The notes beneath the pieces are model-generated. The model worked only from the letters and a program-made list of their open reading frames with translations, searched no databases and had not been told where the DNA came from. From contig NZ_SRXU01000002.1 in the NCBI RefSeq assembly GCF_004792695.1, positions 248,001-312,000 on the forward strand: 64,000 nt of DNA, given 5' to 3'. Source of the stretch: Sphingomonas naasensis. Its GTDB lineage: Bacteria; Pseudomonadota; Alphaproteobacteria; Sphingomonadales; Sphingomonadaceae. Shown here one piece after another: positions 26,669 through 37,811 of the stretch; the stretch's first letter is position 1, and each line of letters begins with the position of its first letter. The position numbers were made by a program, and so were the translations under genes.

Positions 26669-29600
26669 ACGCGCACCAGCGACAGCAGCTTGTCGACCTC
26701 AAGCGGCTTGGCCATGTAGTCATTGGCGCCGGCGGCGAGGCAGCGCTCCTGATCATCCGGCATCGCCTTGGCCGTCAGCATGATGATCGGCAACTTCTGC
26801 CAGCGGCCATCGCGACGGATGCGCTGCGTCGTCTCGAGACCGTCCATCACCGGCATCATCACGTCCATCAGCACCAGATCGACCCCGCCCGCGCCTTCCG
26901 CGGCGGAGCGTTCGAGCGCGTCGAGCGCTTCCTGGCCGTTACGGGCGATCTCGACCGTCGCGCCGCGCGGCTCGAGGATGCTGGTCAGCGAGTAGACGTT
27001 GCGCACGTCGTCCTCGACGACGAGGATGCGGCGGCCCTCGAGCATCGCATCGCGGTTCCGGGCGGCATGAATCATCTTCTGCTGCTCGGCCGGGAGCTCG
27101 GCGACGACCTGGTGCAGGAACAGCGACACCTCGTCGAGAAGCCGCTCGGGCGACTTCGCGCCCTTGATGATGATCGAGCTGGAATAGCGCCGCAGCCGCT
27201 GCTCGTCGTCGCTCGACAGGTCATGGCCGGTATAGACGATCACCGGCGGAAACGCATAGTCGCCTTCGCTGCTCAGTGTCTCGAGAAGCGCGAAACCCGA
27301 GGCGTCCGGCAGCGAGAGATCGAGCACCATGCAGTCGAAGGTCTGCTTCCTGAGCAGCTCCAGACACTCCGCGGCGGTGCCGGCGCCCACAGTCTCGACG
27401 TCGCCCGACGAGAGCAGCATGCTTACGGCATCGCGCTGGAGCGGATCGTCCTCGACGATCAGGACACGGCGAACCGTCCGCGTGAGCCGCGTCTCCAGCG
27501 TCTGCAGCGCGTCCGCCAGATCCTCGCGCTTGACCGGCTTGAGGAGATAGCCGACCGCGCCCAGCGACAGCGCGGTCTGGGTGTGATCGCTGGCCGACAC
27601 GATATGGATTGGAATGTGCCGCGTCGCGTCGTCGCGCTTCAATCGATCGAGCACGGCGAGCCCGGACTGATCGGGTAGCCCAATATCCATCACGATGGCG
27701 CTGGGCCGGAAGCGCCGGGCCAGCGCGAGCGCTTCCTCTGCGGTACCCGCGACGAGGCACTGGAACCCGGCCTCGCGCGCCAGATCACGGACAATGCCGG
27801 CGAAGACCTGATCATCCTCCACGGCGAGCAAGATGCGCCGATCTTTCTCAAGGCTCTCGCGATCATCATCGACCGCAAAGGCGGCCGGAATCGCCCGCGG
27901 CTGCTTGTCCGCCGACGACGCGCCGCCTTCCACCGGAGCGGCAGGCTCGGGCCGGGCGCCGACATTGACCGGATCATAGGTCTGCGGGATCGTCACCGTG
28001 AAACTGCTGCCCTTGCCGGGTTCGCTGCGCAGCGTGATCGCGCCGCCCAGCAAACGCGCGAGCTCGCGCGAGATCGATAGCCCGAGGCCGGTCCCGCCAA
28101 ATCGCCGGTTGATCGCGCCGTCCGCCTGCCGAAAGGCTTCGAAGATTGCCCGGTGCTGCTCCTGGGAGATGCCGATGCCGGTATCGACGACCTCGAAGGC
28201 CAGCGCGCCGGCTTCGGCTTGCGCGACGCGCAATTCGACCTTGCCCGCCTCGGTGAACTTGAAGGCGTTGGAGAGCAGGTTCTTGAGGATCTGCTCGAGC
28301 CGCTGGCGATCGGTCACGATCGTGGCGGGCGCGTCCCCGGCGACGGCGATCGTGAAGTCAAGCTTCCGATCGCTGGCAACGGGATCGAAGGTTTGCCGCA
28401 GGTCCGCGACGAGTCGCTGCAGCGCGACTCCCTCGGGGCGGATCTCGATATGCCCCGCCTCGATCTTGGAGAGATCGAGGATGTCGTTGATCAGATTGAG
28501 CAGGTCGTTGCCGGACGACTGGATCGTGTGCGCATAGCGCACCTGCTCGTCCGAAAGATTGCCCTCGGGATTATCGCCGAGAAGCTTGGACAGGATCAGC
28601 AGCGAGTTGAGCGGCGTGCGCAACTCGTGCGACATGTTCGCGAGGAAGTCCGATTTGTAACGGCTCGCCTGCTCGAGCTCGCGCGCCTTGAGCTCGACCG
28701 CGGCATTCGACCGGGCGAGATCGTCACGCTGGCTCTCGAGCAGCTGCGTATGCTCCTCGAGTTGCGAATTGTTCTGCTCGAGCTCGACCTGCTGCTGTTC
28801 CAGCCGGACCTGCGATTCCTTGAGCGCCCTGCCCTGCTCTTCCAGCTCCTCGTTCGAGACGCGCAGTTCCTCGCTCTGGACCTGCAGTTCTTCGGACTGG
28901 CGCTGGGTTTCCTCGAGCAGGCTCTGCAGATCGGTGCGAAGCTTTGCTGAACGCAGCGCGACGCCGGCGGGCTCGCCGACCTGCGCGAGCAAGGCGAGGA
29001 AGCGCTCGTCGACCGGATTCAGGAAACCCAGCTCGATGACGGCATTGACCACGCCGTCCGCCTTGAACGGCGCGATCAACAGATGCCGCGGCTTGTCCCG
29101 ACCCAGTGCGGAACCGATCGTCACATAGCCTTCCGGAACGTCGTCGAGGACCAGCGTCTCGCCTTCTGCCGCGACCCGGCCGAGCAACCCCTCGCGCAGC
29201 CTGAAACGTTCGGCGATCACCGCATCGGCGGGCACGCCCGCCTGCGCGACGCGTTCGAAACTGCCGCCGTCTCCGGTAAAAAGGACGCCGGCCTGCGCGC
29301 CGAGCCGCGGCGCGAGATAATCGAGGATATCGTCGCCCAGCTGAACGACCGTCTTGTCGCCGAGCATCGCTTCGGAGAGGCCGACCTGGCTTTCCTGCAG
29401 CCACGCCTGGCGCCGGCGGGCCAGCGTGCTCCGGTGGATCAGCAACCCGACGGCAATGGTCAACACCATGCCCAGCAACGCGGCGAGGATGCCACTCAGG
29501 CTCGCCGTCCAATAGGCCGTCTGGATCTGCGTGATGCGTTCGCCACGCAGACGCGCTTCCTCCTGGCGCATCGCCGCGAGCCGGGCGCGGACCGCGTCCA

Positions 29601-30081
29601 TGCTCAATTTGCCGCGGTTCGTGTTGACGATGGCGAGCGCCGGGCCGACCCCTTGCGAGCGACGCAGGTCGATCGTCTGCTTCAGCTCGTCGAGCTTCGC
29701 GCCGACGTGCGGCTTGATCTCGCGAAGATTGACCTGTTGTGCCGGATTGTCCTGAGTCAGCGTCCCGATCGCGGCAAGGGTCGAATGGACCCGCGCGACC
29801 GCTTCCTGATACGGCTGAAGATAATTGGCATTCCCCGTCAGCAAAAAGCCGCGCTGCCCGGTTTCCGCATCCTGAAGGCTGGAAAGCAGCCGGTCGAGGC
29901 TGACGATGACCTCGTGCGAGTGGATGACCTTCGCGTTGTCCGCCCTAAGCGCCTGAATATTCGACCAGGAAAGTCCCCCGGTGAGGAGGAAAAACAGGAG
30001 CGCGGCCGCCACACCCACCGCCGTGCCGGTGCTCAGCCCTCGCTGGAGGCGCGATGCATTGCGTGACTTGGTATCCGGCAT
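26653..30081 (-). CDS. CHASE3-GAF hybrid histidine kinase with three receiver domains
   Basis: This 1142-residue membrane sensor kinase starts at the ATG at 30081 ([15 protein letters not shown]). TM1 is about residues 17-38, the periplasmic CHASE3 domain about 40-190 ([18 protein letters not shown]), and TM2 about 192-216. GAF spans about 250-375. A long heptad coiled coil ([20 protein letters not shown]) precedes HisKA with His in [13 protein letters not shown]. HATPase_c has VDTGIGIS and [10 protein letters not shown]. Three receivers follow, with phospho-Asp in [18 protein letters not shown] and [12 protein letters not shown]. It overlaps cheR by 16 bases and heads the operon kinase-cheR-cheB-kinase. 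CHASE3 ligands are unknown. The coiled coil between GAF and kinase resembles signalling regions that CheR/CheB-type enzymes modify. Confidence 0.94.
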   Translation of the reverse strand: MPDTKSRNASRLQRGLSTGTAVGVAAALLFFLLTGGLSWSNIQALRADNAKVIHSHEVIVSLDRLLSSLQDAETGQRGFLLTGNANYLQPYQEAVARVHSTLAAIGTLTQDNPAQQVNLREIKPHVGAKLDELKQTIDLRRSQGVGPALAIVNTNRGKLSMDAVRARLAAMRQEEARLRGERITQIQTAYWTASLSGILAALLGMVLTIAVGLLIHRSTLARRRQAWLQESQVGLSEAMLGDKTVVQLGDDILDYLAPRLGAQAGVLFTGDGGSFERVAQAGVPADAVIAERFRLREGLLGRVAAEGETLVLDDVPEGYVTIGSALGRDKPRHLLIAPFKADGVVNAVIELGFLNPVDERFLALLAQVGEPAGVALRSAKLRTDLQSLLEETQRQSEELQVQSEELRVSNEELEEQGRALKESQVRLEQQQVELEQNNSQLEEHTQLLESQRDDLARSNAAVELKARELEQASRYKSDFLANMSHELRTPLNSLLILSKLLGDNPEGNLSDEQVRYAHTIQSSGNDLLNLINDILDLSKIEAGHIEIRPEGVALQRLVADLRQTFDPVASDRKLDFTIAVAGDAPATIVTDRQRLEQILKNLLSNAFKFTEAGKVELRVAQAEAGALAFEVVDTGIGISQEQHRAIFEAFRQADGAINRRFGGTGLGLSISRELARLLGGAITLRSEPGKGSSFTVTIPQTYDPVNVGARPEPAAPVEGGASSADKQPRAIPAAFAVDDDRESLEKDRRILLAVEDDQVFAGIVRDLAREAGFQCLVAGTAEEALALARRFRPSAIVMDIGLPDQSGLAVLDRLKRDDATRHIPIHIVSASDHTQTALSLGAVGYLLKPVKREDLADALQTLETRLTRTVRRVLIVEDDPLQRDAVSMLLSSGDVETVGAGTAAECLELLRKQTFDCMVLDLSLPDASGFALLETLSSEGDYAFPPVIVYTGHDLSSDDEQRLRRYSSSIIIKGAKSPERLLDEVSLFLHQVVAELPAEQQKMIHAARNRDAMLEGRRILVVEDDVRNVYSLTSILEPRGATVEIARNGQEALDALERSAAEGAGGVDLVLMDVMMPVMDGLETTQRIRRDGRWQKLPIIMLTAKAMPDDQERCLAAGANDYMAKPLEVDKLLSLVRVWMPR

Positions 30082-30271
30082 CCGTGTCTCGACTTGACGA
30101 TGGCGATGTCGGCCTAGAGGGTAAAAACGAGAAAAATCAAGCCGCTCATCGCGTTGGCTGAGGCGCGCGTCCGCCGCATCGTCCTCTTGGTGTCCCAAAC
30201 TTGGCTAAATCGACCAGCCGGGCGCCGGCTGGCCACCATGGCGTCCGCGACCGCACCGCTTCTTTAACGAC

Positions 30272-30302
30272 AAAGGCGCCCCGGCGTGAGCCGAGGCGCC
30301 TT
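30272..30302 (-). terminator. Rho-independent terminator of the RTX protease gene
   Basis: Arms AAGGCGCCCCGGC and GCCGAGGCGCCTT pair with one mismatch around a 4-base loop, about 28 bases beyond the RTX stop. On the minus strand the stem is followed by TTTGTCGTT. The 248 bases between this gene and the kinase start contain no other feature seen. Confidence 0.75.
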
Positions 30303-30329
30303 CTCGCATGGGTCGGTTCGGCTGGTGAC

Positions 30330-33300
30330 TTAGCCGAACAGGATGTCGCTGCTCTGCAGCTGAACGTTACCCAACCCGATGATCAGATCGGCGATCCCGT
30401 CACCGTTCGTGTCACCGGCGAGGTAATACTCCCCAAGGATGCGGGACAGCTGCAATTCACCGGCGTTGCCGCTGAACCCCGCGTTCCCGATCCAATGGAA
30501 CGCGTCGACGGCTGCGGTCCGCGTGTCGGCGTCCAGACCGCTCAGGTCGATCTTGTCCTGGCCGCGACGGAAGTCGGTGACGCTGTCCCAGCCGAGATCG
30601 GTGAAGACGAAGACGTCGTTGCCCGCGCCGCCGGTGAGGATATCGAGGCCTGCGCCGCCGTTGAGCCGGTCGTTGCCGTCCCCGCCGGTGAGCGAGTCGA
30701 TATCGCCGCCGCCGAAGAGCAGGTCGGCACCGCTCCCGCCGATCAGGGTGTCGCGCCCGCCATCGCCATAGAGCGAGTCGTTGCCGTCATCGCCGTACAG
30801 CGTGTCGTTGCCGGCGCCACCGTGCAGCACATTGGCGATGTTGTTGCCGAACAACGTGTCGTCATGCGCCGAACCGGTGACGTTCTCGAAGTTCAGCAAG
30901 CGGTCGCCGGCGGCATACCCGCCGACCCCGTCCGGCAGCAGATCTTCGAGCGCACCAAGGATATTCCCGAGGAAGCCGAGGTTTCCGGTCCGGACATTGT
31001 CGAGGCGGATCAGCACTCCGGCGTCCGACGCCTCGTAGCTGACCGTGTCGATCCCGGCGCCGCCGTCGAGCACGTTCTTCTGATTATTGGCGATGATCAG
31101 ATTGTCGAGCGCGTTGCCGGTGCCGTTCTTCGCGTTGCCGACCAGCTCGAGCTCCTCGAGATTGGCGCCCAAGGTGTAGTTGATCGAGGCGACGACGCGG
31201 TCGGCGCCGCCTTCGCCGGCAAGCTCGGTGATCAGCTCGCCGGCCTCGCCCACGACATAGGTGTCGTTGCCGATCCCGCCCTTGAGCGTATCGGCCACCC
31301 CATCGACCCCGCCATCGAGGCGATCGTTGCCGGCGCCGCCGTCCAGGCTGTCGCTGCCGGTGCCGCCGAGCAACGTGTCGTTGCCGCCGTTCCCGACCAG
31401 GCTGTCGTTCCCGGCATAGCCGCGCAGGATGTTGTCGAGTTCGTTGCCGGTGATGCTGTTGGCAAGGTCGTTGCCCGTCCCGTTCGCGGCACTGCCCGTG
31501 AGAACCAGGTTCTCGAGCTCGGCACCCAGCGTGTAGCTGATCGAGGATTCGACGGTGTCGGTGCCTTCACCGGCGAGCTCGGTCACCACGTCGCCGGCAT
31601 CGTCGACGACATAGGTGTCGTTGCCGATGCCGCCGGTCAGCCCATCCGCGCCGGCGCCGCCGTCGAGACGGTCGTCGCCCGCGCCGCCGACGAGCAGGTT
31701 GGCGCCCGTATCGCCGGTCAGCACGTCGTTGAACGCCGACCCGGTCAGGTTCTCGATTTCGCTGAGCGTGTCGGAGCCCGCACCGGTCGCCTGAGGCCCG
31801 GTGAGGCTGAGGTTCACCGTCACGCCGACAGCTGCATCGCTGTAGCTGGCCGTATCGATGCCCGCGCCGCCTTTCAGGATGTCATCCCCTTGGCCGCCGA
31901 ACAGCGTGTCGTCGCCCGTGCCGCCGTCCAGCGTGTCGTTGCCGGCCAGCCCGATCAGCACGTCGTTGCCGCCTGCACCGCTGAGGGTGTCGTTGCCGGT
32001 GGCGCCGGTGATGGTCTCGTCGATATCGAAGCCGGTGAGGACCAGATCGCCGATGAAGCCGTCGAAATTGTACGCAGTGAAGCCACCGGTGTAGCTATTG
32101 GCGATCGTGAAGAGGGTCACGAAGCCGTTCACGGCACCGCCGGCGTCGCGATCGACCTGCAGCAGCACGTCGGTCCCCGACTGCACCAGACGGAGATGCC
32201 CGCTGGCGAAGGCATTGGCGTTGGCCGTGTAGCCGAGCAGCGAGCCGTTCAGGAAGGTCGTCAGCTCGAACCGGTCGCCCGCGTCGCCGACCTCGAAGTC
32301 GGTGACGACGTTGCCATGGTCGGTCGTGCTGGCGACCGCGCCGGTGCCGGCAAGCTGGATCGTGTCCTGCCCGGTACCCAGCGTGACGGTGTGCTTCGAT
32401 TCCGTCGCCGCGCCGAGCAGGCTGAGGCTCAGGGTATCGTTGCCCGACCCGGCATCGATGACCGCGGACTTGACCGCCGTCAGGATGATACGGTCGCTGC
32501 CGGCGCCGCCATCGACGACGACGGTGTCGAGGTAGCGATTACCGGTGGTGCCCAGCGCCGCATAGGTGTTGCCGATCAGGCCGGCCGCGTTGGCTGCGAG
32601 CAACGTCGACAGCGCGCCCGAGCGCAACTCGATGAGGTCGTCGCCATCGCCGCCGTCCATGTTGACGTTGGTGGCTACCGTTCCCGTAGCGCGGGTGACG
32701 AGGATGCTGTCATTGCCGCCATAGCCGAACAGCGAGTCGGTTTGACCGGCCGCACCGGAAACCGCGTTGTCGACGAGGAGGTTGAACGCGTCGTTGCCGC
32801 GCAGCGTGTCGCCGAAGTTCGAACCGGTCAGATATTCGATGTCGACCAGCGTATCGGTGCCTTCGCCGCCGGTGTCCTGCGCGCCCGCGATCCGGAGATC
32901 GACGTTCACGCCCGCAGTCGCGTTGACATAGGTCGCCGTGTCGAGCCCCTCGCCGCCGATCAGCGTGTCGTTGCCGAGGCCGCCGGACAGCGTGTCGTTG
33001 CCGAACCAGCCGTCGAGGACGTCGTCGCCGGCGTTGCCGACCAGCGTATCGAGCGCACCGCTGCCCCGGACGACATCGTTGCCGAGACCGCCACGGAAGA
33101 TCACCCGCTCGATGCTGATAAAGGCACCGGCCGCGACGCCGCCCATCGTGATGGCGCTGTTGCCCGCGACATTGGCGAGGTCGAACGCGATCCCGCCGGT
33201 CTGGTCGGTGTAATAGGCATAGGCGATGTCGGAGCCCTCGCCGCCGTCGAACGTGTCCTGGCCGCCGTCATTGGTGTAGACTTGGGTCAGGCCCGATCCC

Positions 33301-36300
33301 GAGCCGTTGGCGATACCGCCGACCAGCGTGTCGTCGCCGTCGCCGCCGCGCAGGATGTCGTTGCCGAGGCCGCCGACGAGCTGGTCGCTGCCGGCGCCGC
33401 CTTCGAGCACATCGACGCCATCCGCCGTGGCCCCGCCCGTGCTGAGCGAGTTGACATAGTCGCCGAAGATCACGTCGTTGCCGGCACCGCCGATCAGCGT
33501 GTCGCCCTGACCATTGCCGACGAGGAAATCGGCGGCCGCGCCGCCGACAAGGCGATTGGCCGTGGTGTTTCCGCCGTTGAGCGCGTTGGCGAAGCTGGCC
33601 GAGCCGATCACATTCTCCATGTTCGTGATCGTGTCGGAACCGGTGGAAGCCCCGGTGTTCTGGGCCGTGGCGGTATTCAGATTGATCGTCACCGTCGAGG
33701 TCGCGGCGGAATAGTCGAGCGTATCCGAGCCGCCCGCGCCGTTATAGGTGTCGGCGCCGCCGGCTTCGTAGAAGACGTTGTCACCGCCATCGCCGGTGAC
33801 GTTGTCCGCGCCCGCTGTGGTGCGGACATTCTCGAACCCCATGATCGTCTTGTTGCCCGCGCCGGTGTTCTGCGCACTCAGGGTGCCGAGGTTGACCGTG
33901 ATGCCGGTGGCGCCGTTGCTCGCGAACGAGATCGTGTCGACGCCGTCGCCGCCGTTCAGGATGTCGTCGCCGAGTCCGCCGTCAATCACGTTGCCGTTCG
34001 CGTCGCCGACGAGGAAGTCGGCGGCCGAACCGCCGCGCAGATTCTCGATGCTGCGCAACGTGGCGACCATCATGCCGTTGAACAGCGCGATGCCGTCGGT
34101 CCCGCCGGTCAGCACCGCCGTCACCGCAGACGTGGCGTCGGCGAACGAGGCGGTGTCGCTGCCGAGGCCGCCGTCGAGCAGGTCGATCGCGCCGACGGTG
34201 TTCGCCCCAGGGTTGAGCGTGTCGTCGCCCGCGCCGCCCGTCAGCGTGTTGGCATTGGAATCGCCGGTCAGGCTGTCGGCGAACGCCGAGCCTTCGAGAT
34301 TCTCGAAGCCGCTGAGCGTGTCCGAGCCAGCGCCGGTATTCTGCGCCGCCCCCTGTCCGGCGAGGTTCACCGTCACGCCGGACGAGGTTCCGGCGAAGGA
34401 AGCGGTGTCGATTCCCCCGCCGCCGGTCAGGACGTCATTGCCGAGACCGCCTTCGATGACGTTGTTGTTGCCGTCGCCGATGAGGGTGTCGTTCAGCGCC
34501 GAGCCGACCAAATTCTCGATGCCGGTCAGCGTGTCCGAACCCGCTGCGACGGTATTCTGCGCCGCGCCCTGGAGGTTGAGATCGACGGTGACGCCGGTCG
34601 TCGAGCCGCCGCTGAACGCGTTGACGAACGACGCAGTGTCGATGCCGTTGCCGCCGATCAGGACGTCGTTCGCGATCGTGCCCTGGAGGAAGTCATTGCC
34701 CTCGCCGCCGTCGAGCACCGCGCTGCTGGTGTTGTTGGCGGTGACCGTGGTCGTCACGGCAGCCGCGCCCTGCAGCGAGATGTTCAGCTGATAGGTCATC
34801 CCCGCATCGAGCGGCTGGGCAATCGTGCTGCCCGTCCATTGACCGACGCGGATATAGTAGGTGCCGGGCGCAGCGAAGGTGTAGACCAGATAGGCGTCGT
34901 CGTGTCCGGCCGGAGACGCGTCACCCGACCCCGTGTCGTTCGACGCCAGCACCACGCCGCTGCTGTTGACGAGCTCGAGGATGCTGTCGGTCAGCGTGCC
35001 GTTGCCGTCGATGTCGAAGATCGCCTGCGCGCCGGCCTGCGTCACGACGATCTTGTAATATTCCACCGCGCCGCCCGCGGCGGTGGCGTTGATCGTCGCG
35101 TGCGGAAGGGTGCCCGCGTTCGTGATGTCCGGGTTGGCATCGACATCGAAGGCGCCCGTGGTGTCCACCGCGGTGGCGATCGAGCCGTTGCTGGTGGACT
35201 GGGCCTTGGTGATGTCCGCCTGCGACGGCGCCGAATAGGTCGTGGTGGTGGTGAAGCCGCCGCCGATCAGACGGTCGTCGCCGCCGAGACCGGTGAGGAC
35301 GTCGGCGCCGCCGGAGCCGCCGACGAGGATGTTCGCCTGGCTGTTGCCGGTGAGCGTGTCGTTGCCGCTGGTGCCGCCGATATTCTCGATGCTGCGCAGC
35401 GTATCGGTCTCGCCATCATGCGTGACGATGACGTCGGCGTTGGTGTCGTTCAGCGTGACGCTGATGCCCGTCGTGTTGGTGAAGATCACCGTGTCGCTGC
35501 CGGCGCCGCCGTCGAGGATGTTGTTCGCGGTGTTGCCGACGAAGATGTCGTTGCCGACGCCGCCCTTCGCGTTCTCGATCAGCGAGCGCGAATCATTGTT
35601 GTACAGCAGCGACATGGCGATGTTGCCGGGCGCCAGGTTGACGAGGTTCTGATAGGCCAGATTGTTGGCGAGCTGCGCCTGATCGAAGGTCGAGAACTCG
35701 CCCGGCCGCAGATCGACGGTAACACCACCCGAGTAGTTGCTGACGTCGATCGTGTCGTTTCCGCCGCCGTCCCAGATGGTGAGGTAGATCTTGTTGCCCG
35801 ACGGCGCGCCCTGGCCGACGCCGTTGATGAACATCTCGCCGGTCGTCGCGCTCCAGCTATAGACGGTGTCGGTGGCGTTGGTCGTGTAGTTGGCGCCGTA
35901 CATATATTGCAGCGCGGCCAGGTCGTACTGCATGTAGGTCTGCGGCTGGTTGACCTTCTCGCCGGCGAAGTTGCTGTTGGTGAACGGCGCCGGCGTATAG
36001 GTCATCAGCGACCAGGACTGGCCGTCACGGTCGGGAGTCAGCGACTGGGTGCCGAAGCGCGGGAACGACCCGAAGTAGAAGGACAGGTCGCTGTTGGTAT
36101 AATCCTGGTGCCCGTGCTTCAGCCCCATGGTGTGGCCGATCTCGTGCATGATGGTGGCGAAGCCCCATGTGCCCTGGGTGGCCATGTCGTAATAGGGCTG
36201 GTTGTTGCGGCCGAACCAGATGTCGCCCGCGACGCCGCGCGTGTCAGACGGGAAGCCGCCATAGGCCGACGCGACATCGGAGTCGCCGGTCTGCGAGATG

Positions 36301-36812
36301 CGGATATTGGCGTGGACCGTGTCGGTCTCGGTGATTTCGGTGAAGGTCAGCCCGGTCGCCGCAGAGATCTGCGCGAAAGCGGCGCGCGCCGCGGCCTGCT
36401 GCATCGAGCCCAGCTCGAGCTGGTAGCTGCTGACGCCATTGGTGTCGTAGCCGATGCCATTGTAGTTCGAGCCCGCCGTCGGGAAGCTGTAGGTCAGGTT
36501 CTGCGTGCCCCATTTGGAGCCGATCAGAACCGCGTCGACGTTGCGGTTGCCGGTGATGGACTTGCTGCCGTCCGGATTGGTGACCAGCGGCAGCAGCACG
36601 CCGAGGCTGCCGCCCTCGGGATTGGCGCCGGTGGCGCTGCCGCCGCCGGAAGCCCCGGTATCGTCTTCGTGCGTGCCCGTCTTGTGCGACCCCTGGCACC
36701 CTGCGCAGCCGCAGCCCTCTACATACCTGTTATGAACGACTTCGCTCAGCGAATCCCACGAGAGAGGCTGGCCATCGGTAGGCGTGCTGTTGCCGAATTC
36801 GGAAGTGCTCAT
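30330..36812 (-). CDS. Giant serralysin-like RTX metalloprotease (type I secreted)
   Basis: This 2160-residue protein starts at the ATG at 36812 ([14 protein letters not shown]), preceded by an ideal AGGGGGA site six bases upstream; the frame extends 38 codons further without support. It has no Sec signal, as expected for type I secretion. Residues about 100-330 form an M10B serralysin domain with the zinc motif [11 protein letters not shown] near residue 222 and a Met-turn SLMTYTP. A pre-peptidase C-terminal-like domain lies near residues 570-690 ([11 protein letters not shown]). More than a thousand residues of calcium-binding RTX nonapeptides follow ([24 protein letters not shown]). The C terminus ends SSDILFG, a type I secretion signal style. 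Cysteines were seen only near the N terminus (GCGCAGCQG). No secretion ABC transporter is in the window. Confidence 0.93.
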   Translation of the reverse strand: MSTSEFGNSTPTDGQPLSWDSLSEVVHNRYVEGCGCAGCQGSHKTGTHEDDTGASGGGSATGANPEGGSLGVLLPLVTNPDGSKSITGNRNVDAVLIGSKWGTQNLTYSFPTAGSNYNGIGYDTNGVSSYQLELGSMQQAAARAAFAQISAATGLTFTEITETDTVHANIRISQTGDSDVASAYGGFPSDTRGVAGDIWFGRNNQPYYDMATQGTWGFATIMHEIGHTMGLKHGHQDYTNSDLSFYFGSFPRFGTQSLTPDRDGQSWSLMTYTPAPFTNSNFAGEKVNQPQTYMQYDLAALQYMYGANYTTNATDTVYSWSATTGEMFINGVGQGAPSGNKIYLTIWDGGGNDTIDVSNYSGGVTVDLRPGEFSTFDQAQLANNLAYQNLVNLAPGNIAMSLLYNNDSRSLIENAKGGVGNDIFVGNTANNILDGGAGSDTVIFTNTTGISVTLNDTNADVIVTHDGETDTLRSIENIGGTSGNDTLTGNSQANILVGGSGGADVLTGLGGDDRLIGGGFTTTTTYSAPSQADITKAQSTSNGSIATAVDTTGAFDVDANPDITNAGTLPHATINATAAGGAVEYYKIVVTQAGAQAIFDIDGNGTLTDSILELVNSSGVVLASNDTGSGDASPAGHDDAYLVYTFAAPGTYYIRVGQWTGSTIAQPLDAGMTYQLNISLQGAAAVTTTVTANNTSSAVLDGGEGNDFLQGTIANDVLIGGNGIDTASFVNAFSGGSTTGVTVDLNLQGAAQNTVAAGSDTLTGIENLVGSALNDTLIGDGNNNVIEGGLGNDVLTGGGGIDTASFAGTSSGVTVNLAGQGAAQNTGAGSDTLSGFENLEGSAFADSLTGDSNANTLTGGAGDDTLNPGANTVGAIDLLDGGLGSDTASFADATSAVTAVLTGGTDGIALFNGMMVATLRSIENLRGGSAADFLVGDANGNVIDGGLGDDILNGGDGVDTISFASNGATGITVNLGTLSAQNTGAGNKTIMGFENVRTTAGADNVTGDGGDNVFYEAGGADTYNGAGGSDTLDYSAATSTVTINLNTATAQNTGASTGSDTITNMENVIGSASFANALNGGNTTANRLVGGAAADFLVGNGQGDTLIGGAGNDVIFGDYVNSLSTGGATADGVDVLEGGAGSDQLVGGLGNDILRGGDGDDTLVGGIANGSGSGLTQVYTNDGGQDTFDGGEGSDIAYAYYTDQTGGIAFDLANVAGNSAITMGGVAAGAFISIERVIFRGGLGNDVVRGSGALDTLVGNAGDDVLDGWFGNDTLSGGLGNDTLIGGEGLDTATYVNATAGVNVDLRIAGAQDTGGEGTDTLVDIEYLTGSNFGDTLRGNDAFNLLVDNAVSGAAGQTDSLFGYGGNDSILVTRATGTVATNVNMDGGDGDDLIELRSGALSTLLAANAAGLIGNTYAALGTTGNRYLDTVVVDGGAGSDRIILTAVKSAVIDAGSGNDTLSLSLLGAATESKHTVTLGTGQDTIQLAGTGAVASTTDHGNVVTDFEVGDAGDRFELTTFLNGSLLGYTANANAFASGHLRLVQSGTDVLLQVDRDAGGAVNGFVTLFTIANSYTGGFTAYNFDGFIGDLVLTGFDIDETITGATGNDTLSGAGGNDVLIGLAGNDTLDGGTGDDTLFGGQGDDILKGGAGIDTASYSDAAVGVTVNLSLTGPQATGAGSDTLSEIENLTGSAFNDVLTGDTGANLLVGGAGDDRLDGGAGADGLTGGIGNDTYVVDDAGDVVTELAGEGTDTVESSISYTLGAELENLVLTGSAANGTGNDLANSITGNELDNILRGYAGNDSLVGNGGNDTLLGGTGSDSLDGGAGNDRLDGGVDGVADTLKGGIGNDTYVVGEAGELITELAGEGGADRVVASINYTLGANLEELELVGNAKNGTGNALDNLIIANNQKNVLDGGAGIDTVSYEASDAGVLIRLDNVRTGNLGFLGNILGALEDLLPDGVGGYAAGDRLLNFENVTGSAHDDTLFGNNIANVLHGGAGNDTLYGDDGNDSLYGDGGRDTLIGGSGADLLFGGGDIDSLTGGDGNDRLNGGAGLDILTGGAGNDVFVFTDLGWDSVTDFRRGQDKIDLSGLDADTRTAAVDAFHWIGNAGFSGNAGELQLSRILGEYYLAGDTNGDGIADLIIGLGNVQLQSSDILFG

Positions 36813-36900
36813 GTTGGTCCCCCTGTTTGGCGTCCCTGCTAGTCCCCTGCCGAAAACTCCTTGCGAGACCGGCCGGCGGAACGGAGCCAAGTAACTCCAT

Positions 36901-36926
36901 GCTTTACGAAATTTTAACGCTGTCAA
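36901..36926 (-). promoter_or_regulatory. Candidate promoter of the RTX protease
   Basis: On the minus strand a perfect TTGACA (36926-36921) is followed after 14 bases by TAAAGC (36906-36901), about 90 bases before the RTX start. The -35 match is good but the spacer is short and the -10 weak, so this is tentative. Confidence 0.3.
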
Positions 36927-37104
36927 GCGCTGCCGGTCGGCGCGGTGACGGTTCGTGCCAATTCAGGTCAATATGAGTGAATGGAACGACGAATCGAGGC
37001 GCCGCCGCGGTCGAATCGGCCTTGTTCTCGGAAGTAATGTCCAAATGTGACTTGGGGCCGCGGATGGCGTATCGGAAGTGCGTTCAAATTCATGGAGGAG
37101 CGCG

Positions 37105-37641
37105 ATGATCCGCATCTTGCCGTCGTTCGCGGCGGCGCTCGCCGCATGCACGCCTTCTCCTCAGGAAACCGCCATGCACCGCCCCGGCCAGGACCCAGCG
37201 ACCAACGCAAGAAGCACGGGCGAGGCCGGGCCGGGCCGGAACCCGACCGCCCGTGCGGGCGATCCGCAACGCGCCGCGCCGGCTCCCCCCGCCGAGCCGG
37301 TGTCCGCAGCGGAGAACCCTGCCCCGTCGCCCCCGGTCGATTCGCCAGCAGAGGCAATCGGACGCCGCATCCTGTCGACGGCTTTCGTCAGGGTGGGTCC
37401 CGACGGGCATCTGACGGTGGAGCTGCACAACGGGCGCGCGCTGATCCTTCGCGACGTCGTGATGCGCCGCAAGGATTATTGCGGTGTGCAAATGCTCGGC
37501 GGCAAAGCCGGCAGCCCGTATTGCGGCGGATATTCCGAGGTCGCCGCGGCGCGGCCAGGCGGTTCGCCGGCGACCGCCGAACCGGATCTGGCGGCGCCCA
37601 ACCCGCTCGAAGCTCGGGGCAGCTCCGCCAAAAGAAACTAG
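37105..37641 (+). CDS. Small proline/alanine-rich lipoprotein of unknown function
   Basis: This 178-residue protein starts at the ATG at 37105, six bases after GGAGGAG. The N terminus MIRILPSFAAALAACTPSP has a lipobox (LAAC), so it is a predicted lipoprotein. A low-complexity Pro/Ala linker covers about residues 20-90. A small conserved-looking domain follows with ILSTAFVRVGPDGHLTVEL, GRALILRDVVMRRKDYCGV and SPYCGGYSEV, including two cysteines that could form a disulfide. No family was recognised. It lies between the RTX protease (opposite strand) and a GH92 gene, with no clear functional link. Confidence 0.75.
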   Translation: MIRILPSFAAALAACTPSPQETAMHRPGQDPATNARSTGEAGPGRNPTARAGDPQRAAPAPPAEPVSAAENPAPSPPVDSPAEAIGRRILSTAFVRVGPDGHLTVELHNGRALILRDVVMRRKDYCGVQMLGGKAGSPYCGGYSEVAAARPGGSPATAEPDLAAPNPLEARGSSAKRN

Positions 37642-37811
37642 CTCCCAGCTCGCCGGTCCAACCGGCAGGTCGTTCATACCTCAGAGTCGATTCCGCCACC
37701 CGGTCGAGTCCGCGCCAGACTTTTCCGGCCGCAGCCTGCGCAAGGCGGTTGACCGCCACCCGGATAAAACTTTAGCAAAACAAATTGATTTAATCGCGTC
37801 TGGGAGGTTTC

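Noticed and set aside
30201..36842. A 2213-codon open frame on the plus strand opposite the RTX protease
   Set aside because: Antisense shadow. The regular GG-x-G-x-D repeats and GC-rich third positions suppress stops on the other strand; the predicted product is a Val/Ala/Asp-rich repeat with no family features, while the minus-strand protein has the HExxH motif, RTX repeats and an ideal ribosome site.
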